Shown here: in pieces, positions 7,879-15,271 of the stretch
Layout of the letters: the number at the start of each line of letters is the position of its first letter
Numbering within the stretch: position 1 is the stretch's first letter
The notes under the pieces: model-generated
Databases searched by the model: none
What the model was told of the DNA's origin: nothing
What the model saw: only the letters and a program-made list of their open reading frames with translations
Assembly: GCA_003445795.1 (NCBI GenBank)
Contig: DMCN01000008.1
Location: 14,508-63,949, forward strand
DNA from: Gallionellaceae bacterium
Lineage (GTDB): Bacteria > Pseudomonadota > Gammaproteobacteria > Burkholderiales > Gallionellaceae
Direction of reading: 5' to 3'
Length of the DNA: 49,442 nt
Position numbers and translations under genes: made by a program

Positions 7879-8334
7879 TCAGTGGAAGAACTTCTTCAGC
7901 GCGTTGTTCATCCAACTGGAGATATCCTTGTCGGCGCTGTCCACGATAGGCTTTACCGACTCGACATAGTCGCGGTCTTCGCCCTTGATGTGGCTGGCGA
8001 GCCAGCCTTGCAGCAGTTTCAGTAACAGGGGGGCGACATCCTCGCCCTGGCTGGCGAGCCCCCTGATCTCGGCGACCTTCTTCATGAAGATCTCGTGGAT
8101 GCGGCGGTGCGCTTTGAGATAGGGGTAGCCCGCCTTCTCCTGCAGGGCTTCCTCGAATTCGAAGTGGGTGACCGTGTAATTGAGCAGGCCTTCCATCACA
8201 TGGCCGGTCTCTTCCTTGTTGCCGGTACGGCAGGCATCGTCCAGTTCGTTGATGAAGTCGATGATGCGCTTGTGCTGCGAGTCTATGACCGGGATACCGG
8301 ACTCCAGTTCGCGGGTCCACTCGATGTATGCCAT
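7879..8334 (-). CDS. Bacteriohemerythrin, single domain
   Basis: A 151-residue bacteriohemerythrin. This fold binds O2 at a carboxylate-bridged di-iron site and serves in oxygen transport, storage or sensing. All seven ligands are in place: His21 (SQHKRI), His57 and Glu61 (HFEFE), His76 and His80 (HRRIH), His115 and Asp120 (HIKGED). The ATG at 8334 (MAYIEWTREL) was chosen over the upstream ATG at 8406 because AAGAGGGGA lies six bases before it and the canonical N-terminus begins there. The protein has no added domain. It is convergent with the CZB gene and lies near two hemerythrin-GGDEF fusions, so it may share oxygen handling with them. Confidence 0.95.
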   Translation of the reverse strand: MAYIEWTRELESGIPVIDSQHKRIIDFINELDDACRTGNKEETGHVMEGLLNYTVTHFEFEEALQEKAGYPYLKAHRRIHEIFMKKVAEIRGLASQGEDVAPLLLKLLQGWLASHIKGEDRDYVESVKPIVDSADKDISSWMNNALKKFFH

Positions 8335-8476
8335 TTTTTCTCCCCTCTTGGTGCCTGCTCGTGCAGGTCTGTGCCGCCATGTTCGATCTATTGAGGCCGT
8401 ATTCACGTCCGCTTTGCGCGAATGCAGGGAGCATTCTGCTTTAAACAGGGGGATTTGTAATTGTTTTTTTGGAGGG

Positions 8477-9378
8477 TCAGCGGGGCTCGATCTGCCACAG
8501 GTGCTGCGATACCGAGAACCAGGCGCCCAGCCAGCCCAGATAAGCCGAGAAACCCAGCAGGCTCAGGCTGTCGGCGACGGACAATCCCTGCAGGCTGAAA
8601 TCGCTAGCGTAGAGTTGGGCCAGTTCGGTAAGGGTGTGGTTGAGCAACAGCAGGCTGGCGGAGATCAGCAGCCAGGCCGCGGCCCCGCCCAGCAAGCCCT
8701 GGGTCAGGCCGAAGTAGAGGAAGGGGCGGCGGATGAAGGCATCGGTCGCGCCGATGAGTTTCGCCACCTCGATCTCTTCGCGCCGCGTGAGTATCTGCAG
8801 GCGGATGGTGTTGAAGGTGATGGCGACCAGCGCGAAACTCAGCAACGCCGCGAGGATGGCGACCGCCATGCGGCCGAAATCCAGCAGCGCTTCCAGTTTG
8901 TGGACCCAGGCCGAATCGAGCTGCACATGCTCGACACGCTGCCAGGTCTTCAGTTCGTCGCGCAGTTTTTCCAGTGTTGCCACATTGCCGTCCGCGGGAT
9001 AGACGATGAACGCGTCAGGCAGAGGGTTCTGCGACAGTCCGCCGATGATGTCGGACAGGCCGGTGCTCTGCTGCAACTTCTTCAGCGCAGTCGCGCGCGG
9101 CACGAACTCGATGCGCTTGACCACCGTGTGTTGTTTGAGTCTTTCGCCGATACGCTCGATGTCTCCGGTCCCTGTTCCCGCGCTGAGGAACACACTGATC
9201 TGCGGCGTACCCGCGATCTGCGCGCCCAGCGTCTGCACGCTCTTCAGCAGCACATAGCCGCCGACCGGCAGGCTCAGCGCGATGCCGATGATGGTGATGT
9301 TGAGCAGCGACGCGTTGGGCGTGAGCAACAGCTGGCGCAGGGTGAAGCGCAGCACTTGAAAATGTTCGATGAGAGTCC

Positions 9379-9382
<4 letters not shown>
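8477..9382 (-). CDS. ftsX: Cell division membrane protein FtsX
   Basis: FtsX is the membrane half of the FtsEX complex, which sits at the division septum and turns on peptidoglycan hydrolases through periplasmic activators such as EnvC. The 301-residue protein has the family layout: one membrane segment near residues 22-46, a periplasmic domain to about 165, then three membrane segments near 171-190, 220-242 and 267-289. The cytoplasmic stretch RREEIEVAKLIGATDAFIRRPF is typical. Its ATG overlaps the ftsE stop as ATGA, so the two are translationally coupled. A dispersed palindromic repeat lies directly upstream of this start, inside ftsE. No clear terminator follows. Confidence 0.96.
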
Positions 9383-10052
<670 letters not shown>

Positions 10053-10056
<4 letters not shown>

Positions 10057-11000
10057 TCTTCCAGTCCCAGCAAAGCCGCCACAAAATCCTCCGCCACGAA
10101 GGGGCGCAAGTCGTCGAGTCCTTCGCCCACGCCGATAAAGCGCACGGGAATCGGATGCGCCTTGGCGATGGCGGCGATGACGCCGCCTTTGGCGGTGCCG
10201 TCGAGTTTGGTCAGCACGAGTCCGGACACACCCAGTGCTTCATCGAAGGCTTTCACCTGCGACAGCGCGTTCTGGCCGGTGTTGGCGTCCAGCACCAGCA
10301 GCACCTCGTGCGGCGCGCCGGGCAGCGCCTTGTCGATCACGCGCTTTACCTTCTTGATCTCTTCCATCAAATGCGCCTGCGTGGTCAGGCGTCCGGCGGT
10401 GTCGGCCAGCACCACATCGATGCCGCGCGCCTGCGCTGCCTGCACTGCGTCGTAGATCACCGCGGCGGCATCGCCGCTTTGTTGCGCGATAACGGTGACA
10501 TCGTTGCGCTTGCCCCATTCCATCAGTTGTTCGCGCGCGGCGGCGCGGAAGGTGTCACCCGCGGCCAGCAGTACCGACTTCCCCTGAGTCTGAAAATGTT
10601 TGGCCAGTTTGCCGATGGAGGTGGTCTTGCCCGCGCCGTTGACGCCGCACAGCATGATAACGAAGGGCTTGTGCGGGCTGACATCCAGCGGCTTAGCCAG
10701 CGGTTGCAGCAGCTTGAGCAGCGCATGCGCCAGCGCTTCTCTGAGTTGTCCGGCCTCGGTCAGGTGCTTCTCTTTCACTTGGTGGCGCACGTCGGCGAGC
10801 AGGGCGCGCGTCGCGTCCATGCCCACGTCGCTGGTGATGAGAATGGTCTCCAGTTCATCGTAGAGGTCTTCGTCGATGCGGCCGCCGGGAACCAGCAGGG
10901 CGGCGAGCTGTCCACCCGTGCGCGCCAGGCTGCCCGTCAGGCGGCTGAGCCAGTTGGTCGATTCGGCGGTGGCGGGAGTCTTTTTAAGGAAGCTAAACAT
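10053..11000 (-). CDS. ftsY: Signal recognition particle receptor FtsY
   Basis: FtsY is the SRP receptor GTPase that brings translating ribosomes to the Sec translocon at the inner membrane. The 315 residues contain the N domain (about 17-100) and the G domain with GVNGAGKTT (119-127), DTFRAAA (149-155), DTAGR (200-204), TKLDGTAKGG (264-273) and GVGEG (290-294). The N-terminus is short (MFSFLKK) and lacks the long acidic A region of E. coli FtsY, so membrane contact probably relies on the first basic residues and N-domain helix. It is the first gene of the ftsY-ftsE-ftsX operon and divergent from the M16 peptidase genes. Confidence 0.97.
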
Positions 11001-11081
11001 GCAAGGGTGTTCTGGTTTGGATGAAATGTCGCATAATGCGCGCTCATTTTATGCTGAATCGCGCATCCATAGGGTAGGGAA

Positions 11082-12440
11082 ATGAGAGTCCACTTAGTCG
11101 CTGTCGCGTTATTGCTCCAGGTCGCCTCCGTCGCACAGGCGCAAGTGTATGAAAGGACGTTGAGCAACGGGCTCAAGGTCATCGTCAAGGAAGATCATCG
11201 CGCCCCGGTGCTGGTGCAGCAGGTGTGGTACCGCGCCGGCAGCATGGACGAACGCACCGGCGTCACCGGTGTGGCGCATGTGCTGGAACACATGATGTTC
11301 AAGGGCACGAAGGATGTTCCGCGCGGCGAGTTTTCCAAGGTCATCGCGGCCGCGGGCGGGCGCGAGAACGCCTTCACCAGCTATGACCACACCGCCTACT
11401 TCCAGCAACTGCACAAGTCGAAACTGCCGCTGGCGATGAAACTGGAATCCGACCGCATGCACAACCTGCTGATGTCGGAAAAGGAATTCGCGAAAGAGAT
11501 CAAGGTGGTGATGGAAGAGCGCCGCTGGCGCACCGACGACGAGCCGCGCTCGCTGATGTTTGAGCGGCTGATGGCGGCCGCGTTCCAGGAACACCCTTAC
11601 CATAATCCGGTGATCGGCTGGATGACCGACTTGCAGAACATGACCGCCGCCGACGCGCTGGAGTGGTACCAGACCTGGTATGCGCCCAACAATGCGACGC
11701 TGGTGGTTGCGGGTGATGTGCGGGCGAGCGAAGTCTTTGCCCTGGCGAAGCGTTATTACGGCGCCATCCCGGCGGGCGAATTGCCGCAACGCAAGGAGGT
11801 GGGCGAGTCGGTCCAGCTCGGTATCAAGCGTCTCACGGTCAAGGCTCCGGCCGAGTTGCCGTTCATCGTCATGGCCTGGCAGGCGCCCACGCTGCGCGAT
11901 GCCGAGAAGGACTGGAAACCCTATGCGCTCGATGTGCTGGTCGGCGTGCTCGACGGCAACAGCTCGGCGCGCCTGAACAAGTCGCTCGTGCGCGATCAAC
12001 AGGTGGCGATGGATGTGGGCACCGGTTACGACAGCGTGGCGCGCGGCCCCGGCCTGTTCGTGATCGAGGCGACGCCGCGCGAAGGCAAGACGGTGGGCGA
12101 TGTGGAAGCGGCATTGCGCGCGCAACTCGCGCTGCTGGTGCGCGACGGGGTGAACGCGGAGGAATTGCAGCGCGTCAAGGCGCAAGTGCTGGCGGGCGAG
12201 GTGTACAAGCGCGACTCGGTGTTCTATCAGGCTATGCAGATCGGGATGCTGGAGAGCGCCGGCATGTCGCACAAGGACATCCCGGTGATGTTGCAGAAGT
12301 TGCAGGAGGTCACCGCGCAGCAGGTGCAGGACGCGGCGCGCGAACTGTTCAATGACGATCATCTGACGGTGGCGACGCTGGACCCGCAGCCTTTACCCGA
12401 TAAACCCAAAGCCAACCGGGGAGCGGCTCATGCTCACTAA
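11082..12440 (+). CDS. Periplasmic M16 zinc peptidase, catalytic subunit
   Basis: A 452-residue M16B (pitrilysin-family) metallopeptidase. The inverted zinc motif HxxEH is present as HVLEH (66-70), and the third zinc ligand fits Glu146 in KVVMEERRWR, the expected 76 residues downstream. An N-terminal signal peptide ends near AQA (about residue 20), so it should act in the periplasm on peptides or small unfolded proteins. The next gene, overlapping by 11 bases, is an M16 homologue without the zinc motif. Such catalytic/non-catalytic pairs form heterodimers in bacteria. The gene begins a cluster running to rsmD, coaD and fdx, opposite ftsYEX. Confidence 0.93.
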   Translation: MRVHLVAVALLLQVASVAQAQVYERTLSNGLKVIVKEDHRAPVLVQQVWYRAGSMDERTGVTGVAHVLEHMMFKGTKDVPRGEFSKVIAAAGGRENAFTSYDHTAYFQQLHKSKLPLAMKLESDRMHNLLMSEKEFAKEIKVVMEERRWRTDDEPRSLMFERLMAAAFQEHPYHNPVIGWMTDLQNMTAADALEWYQTWYAPNNATLVVAGDVRASEVFALAKRYYGAIPAGELPQRKEVGESVQLGIKRLTVKAPAELPFIVMAWQAPTLRDAEKDWKPYALDVLVGVLDGNSSARLNKSLVRDQQVAMDVGTGYDSVARGPGLFVIEATPREGKTVGDVEAALRAQLALLVRDGVNAEELQRVKAQVLAGEVYKRDSVFYQAMQIGMLESAGMSHKDIPVMLQKLQEVTAQQVQDAARELFNDDHLTVATLDPQPLPDKPKANRGAAHAH

Positions 12441-13749
12441 AGTCATCACTGCAGTAACCCTGTCGCTCGCGGCGACGGTTGCGCTCGCCACCCCGCAGAT
12501 CCAGCACTGGCTGGCACCCAGCGGCGCGCGCATATATTTCGTCGAAGACCACGGTCTGCCGATGCTGGATGTGGCGGTGAATTTCCCGGCCGGCAGCGGT
12601 TTCGACACGGCGGGCAAGGTCGGCGTCGCGCACGTCACTTTCGGCATGCTCGACCTCGGGGCGCAGGAACTGAGCGAGGACGACATCGCGCGCAGGCTGG
12701 CGGACATCGGTGCACAGCTGGGTGGTCAATACGATTCTGACCGCGCCGGATTGTCGCTGCGGACGTTGAGTAACGCCAAAGAGCGTGATGTGGCACTGGA
12801 TATCCTGGCACGCTGCCTGCAACAACCGCTGTTCCCCGAGCAGGTGCTGGCGCGCGAGAAGGCGCGCCTGATCGCCTCGTTGAAGGAGGCGGAGACGCAA
12901 CCGGAAAGCATCGCAGACAAGGCCTTCGGTCAGGCGGTGTTCGGCGTGCATCCCTACGGTTGGCGCGCCGAAGTGGCCGATATCGAGAAGATACAGCGCG
13001 CCGATCTGGAGGGTTTCTACCGGGCGCATTACAGCGCGAAACGCGCGGTGGTCGCGCTGATGGGCGACGTCACGCGCGAACAGGCGGAAGTCATCGCGCA
13101 GCAGCTGACCGCCAACCTGCCGCGCGGTGAGGCTGACGCGCGCATCGCTCCGGTGATGATACGCATTAAGCCCAGCGAGCAGCGCATCGCGCACCCGGCC
13201 AGCCAGAGCCACATCCTGATCGGCACACCCGGCGTGGCGCGCAACGACGAGGATTATTTCCCCCTGTATGTCGGCAACTACATCCTCGGCGGCGGCGGCT
13301 TCGTCTCGCGCCTGATGAACGAGGTGCGCGAGAAGCGCGGACTGGCTTACAGCGTGTACAGCTATTTCATGCCCATGCAGCAGCCGGGCGCGTTCCAGAT
13401 CGGGTTGCAGACCAAGAAGGAGCAGGCCGACGAATCGCTGCTGCTGGTGCGGCAGACTTTGCGCACCTTCGTGGACAAGGGCGTGACCGAGAAAGAGTTG
13501 CGTGCGGCCAAGCAGAACATCGTCGGCGGTTTCCCGCTGCGCATCGACAGCAACAAAAAGATAATCGACTACCTCAGCGTGATCGGTTTCTACGAATTGC
13601 CGCTGACCTATCTGGACGATTTCACCGACCGCGTCGAAGCAGTCACCACCCGGCAGATACGCGATGCATTCAAACGCCGCATCGATCCGGATGCGATGGC
13701 GACGGTGATCGTGGGTGCGCCGGAAGAGAAGATCGAACAGAAGAAATAA
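12430..13749 (+). CDS. M16 peptidase-like subunit lacking the zinc site
   Basis: A 439-residue M16 family protein with a signal peptide (cleavage near ALA, about residue 20). The zinc motif is degenerate: where the partner has HVLEH this protein has HVTFG (68-72), losing the catalytic Glu and the second His, so it cannot be an active peptidase alone. It keeps the Arg/Tyr substrate-binding stretch REKRGLAYSVYSYF (about 300-313), which in two-subunit M16 enzymes comes from the non-catalytic partner. Its start lies inside the end of the catalytic gene, consistent with coupled synthesis and a heterodimer. A long inverted repeat follows the stop and separates it from rsmD. Confidence 0.92.
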   Translation: MLTKVITAVTLSLAATVALATPQIQHWLAPSGARIYFVEDHGLPMLDVAVNFPAGSGFDTAGKVGVAHVTFGMLDLGAQELSEDDIARRLADIGAQLGGQYDSDRAGLSLRTLSNAKERDVALDILARCLQQPLFPEQVLAREKARLIASLKEAETQPESIADKAFGQAVFGVHPYGWRAEVADIEKIQRADLEGFYRAHYSAKRAVVALMGDVTREQAEVIAQQLTANLPRGEADARIAPVMIRIKPSEQRIAHPASQSHILIGTPGVARNDEDYFPLYVGNYILGGGGFVSRLMNEVREKRGLAYSVYSYFMPMQQPGAFQIGLQTKKEQADESLLLVRQTLRTFVDKGVTEKELRAAKQNIVGGFPLRIDSNKKIIDYLSVIGFYELPLTYLDDFTDRVEAVTTRQIRDAFKRRIDPDAMATVIVGAPEEKIEQKK

Positions 13750-13760
13750 ATATGCATATC

Positions 13761-13843
13761 AGCCACGGATTAACACGGATGAAACACGGATAAGGCAAGA
13801 GTTGAGGTTTATATCCGTGTTTCATCCGTGTCCATCCGTGGCT
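13761..13843. repeat. Long near-perfect inverted repeat built of CACGGAT units
   Basis: The left arm at 13761-13792 and the right arm at 13812-13843 are 32 bases each and complementary at 30 positions. They flank a 19-base loop (13793-13811). Each arm contains three CACGGAT (or ATCCGTG) units spaced 10-11 bases apart. This resembles dispersed ATCCGTG-type repeats known from many genomes. It fills nearly all of the gap between the M16 gene and rsmD, and the rsmD ATG begins one base after the right arm. It has no T-run. It may act as a transcript-stabilising or terminating hairpin. Confidence 0.9.
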
Positions 13844-13844
13844 A

Positions 13845-14393
13845 ATGAAGGGGTTCAGAATTAACAAAGTTCGCATCATCGGCGGTACCCACCGCAGCCG
13901 CCTCATCGAATTCCCCGATGCCGAGGATCTGCGTCCCACGCCGGACCGGGTGCGCGAGACCCTGTTCAACTGGCTGGGGCAGACCTTGTACGGCAAACGC
14001 TGTCTCGACCTGTTCGCGGGCAGCGGTGCGTTGGGCTTCGAAGCCGCCTCGCGCGAAGCGGAGCAGGTGGTGATGGTGGAGAATAACCGTGGCGTTTATC
14101 AGGCATTACAGGGCAATGTGAAGAAGCTGGTGTTGAGCAATGTAGCCTTACGCTGCGAGGATGGGCTAAAATTCGCCCGGCAAGAGAACGGGTTGTTCGA
14201 TGTGGTCTTCCTCGACCCCCCCTTTAAAAGCGATTACCTGCCCCAACTGCTACCCCTGCTGGCGAACAGTTTGACGCCAGGCGGGAAGGTCTATCTGGAA
14301 AGCGGTACGGTGTTCAAGCCGGACGCAGCCTGGAAAGTCCTCAAGTGTGCGAAGGCGGGTGCGGTGCATTACCAATTACTGGAACGCGTATGA
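13845..14393 (+). CDS. rsmD: 16S rRNA (guanine-966-N2)-methyltransferase RsmD
   Basis: RsmD methylates G966 of 16S rRNA in the assembled 30S subunit, using S-adenosylmethionine. The 182-residue protein shows KVRIIGGTHRSR near the N-terminus, RPTPDRVRETLFNWL (30-44), the SAM-binding DLFAGSGALG (55-64) and the catalytic DPPF (124-127). The ATG at 13845 begins one base after a long inverted repeat, and no ribosome site is visible before it. AAGGGG occurs just inside the frame at about 13848-13853, so the original start may have been a few codons further in. The stop overlaps coaD as ATGA. Confidence 0.94.
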   Translation: MKGFRINKVRIIGGTHRSRLIEFPDAEDLRPTPDRVRETLFNWLGQTLYGKRCLDLFAGSGALGFEAASREAEQVVMVENNRGVYQALQGNVKKLVLSNVALRCEDGLKFARQENGLFDVVFLDPPFKSDYLPQLLPLLANSLTPGGKVYLESGTVFKPDAAWKVLKCAKAGAVHYQLLERV

Positions 14394-14872
14394 GCATGAC
14401 CAAAGTGGTTTACCCCGGCACCTTCGACCCGATCACACGGGGACACGAGGATGTCGTGCGCCGTGCCGCCGGCCTGTTCGGCGAAGTGGTGGTGGCGGTC
14501 GCGGCGAGCAGGTCGGCGACGCTGTTCACGCTGGACGAGCGCGTGGCGATGGCGCGCGAGGTGTTCGCCGGCTACAGCAACGTCAAGGTCGAGGGTTTCG
14601 ACAGCCTGCTGATGAGCTATGTGATCGCGCAGAACGCCCGCGTGGTGCTACGCGGATTGCGCGCGGTATCCGACTTCGAATACGAGTTCCAGATGGCGGG
14701 CATGAACCGCACCCTGCATCCCGACATCGAGACCGTGTTCCTGACCCCGGCCGAGCAATACACCTTCATCTCGGCCAGTATCGTGCGCGAGATCGCGCGC
14801 TTCGGCGGGGATGTGAGCAAGTTCGTGTCGCCTTCCGTGGCGGCGAAACTGAAAACAAAGTATCAACGTTAA
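14390..14872 (+). CDS. coaD: Phosphopantetheine adenylyltransferase
   Basis: CoaD joins AMP to 4'-phosphopantetheine, the fourth step of coenzyme A synthesis. The 160-residue length is normal. The nucleotidyl-transferase motif appears as GTFDPITRGH (10-19), followed by VVLRGLRAVSDFEYEFQMAGMNR and the ISASIVREIARFGGDVSKFVSP stretch typical of the family. The start is the ATG at 14390, which overlaps the rsmD stop. A second ATG two codons later is possible. The rsmD-coaD coupling is common in proteobacteria, and the ferredoxin gene follows after 11 bases. Confidence 0.97.
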   Translation: MSMTKVVYPGTFDPITRGHEDVVRRAAGLFGEVVVAVAASRSATLFTLDERVAMAREVFAGYSNVKVEGFDSLLMSYVIAQNARVVLRGLRAVSDFEYEFQMAGMNRTLHPDIETVFLTPAEQYTFISASIVREIARFGGDVSKFVSPSVAAKLKTKYQR

Positions 14873-14883
14873 GGAGAGTAAAA

Positions 14884-15138
14884 ATGTCACTGATCATCAC
14901 CGACGAATGTATCAACTGCGATGTGTGCGAGCCGGAATGCCCCAACGGCGCCATCTCGCAAGGCGAGACCATCTATGTCATCGACCCGAACAAATGCACC
15001 GAGTGCGTCGGCCACTACGATACGCCGCAGTGCGTGGACGTGTGTCCGGTCGATTGCATCCCGCATGACCCGGCCCATGTGGAAAGCAAGGAGCAGTTGC
15101 AGGCCAAGTATGAAAAACTGATGGCCGCGAAGAAGTAA
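14884..15138 (+). CDS. 2[4Fe-4S] ferredoxin, YfhL/Allochromatium type
   Basis: An 84-residue small electron carrier. The first cluster motif is at C9, C12, C15 and C19. The second begins with C38 and C41, then an eight-residue gap to C50, C54 and C58. That longer gap marks the Allochromatium-type ferredoxins, which have unusually low potentials. The C-terminal tail is helical and charged (VESKEQLQAKYEKLMAAKK). A clear AAGGAGAG sits about six bases before the ATG. It is the last gene of the rsmD-coaD-fdx run and is followed by a strong terminator. The redox partner cannot be read from the context. Confidence 0.95.
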   Translation: MSLIITDECINCDVCEPECPNGAISQGETIYVIDPNKCTECVGHYDTPQCVDVCPVDCIPHDPAHVESKEQLQAKYEKLMAAKK

Positions 15139-15154
15139 TCTTCGCGACGCACCG

Positions 15155-15184
15155 AAAAAGCCCGCGCATGGCCGCGGGCTTTTT
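15155..15184 (+). terminator. Strong intrinsic terminator after the ferredoxin gene
   Basis: A perfect 12-bp stem, AAAAAGCCCGCG (15155-15166) with CGCGGGCTTTTT (15173-15184), closes a CATGGC loop and ends in a T-run. The flanking A-run makes it potentially bidirectional. Confidence 0.92.
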
Positions 15185-15271
15185 CACGTCCGGCGCTCTT
15201 CAAATCCTCGGCGGTTAGGTGTAGTCTGGGCTCTGGAGGCAGAGGACAAACTCTAACCAGAGTCCGCATAG

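Noticed and set aside
8420..8436. Inverted repeat GAATGC/GCATTC between ftsX and the hemerythrin gene
   Set aside because: Short stem with no T-run on either strand. Not strong enough to call a terminator.
11109..12362. 417-residue frame antisense to the M16 peptidase
   Set aside because: Shadow of a well-supported gene, with the His/Arg-rich composition typical of such shadows.
13670..13996. Frame reading through the inverted repeat (contains HGWTRMKHG and FIRVNPWL)
   Set aside because: These peptides are the translation of a dispersed repeat, not a protein gene.
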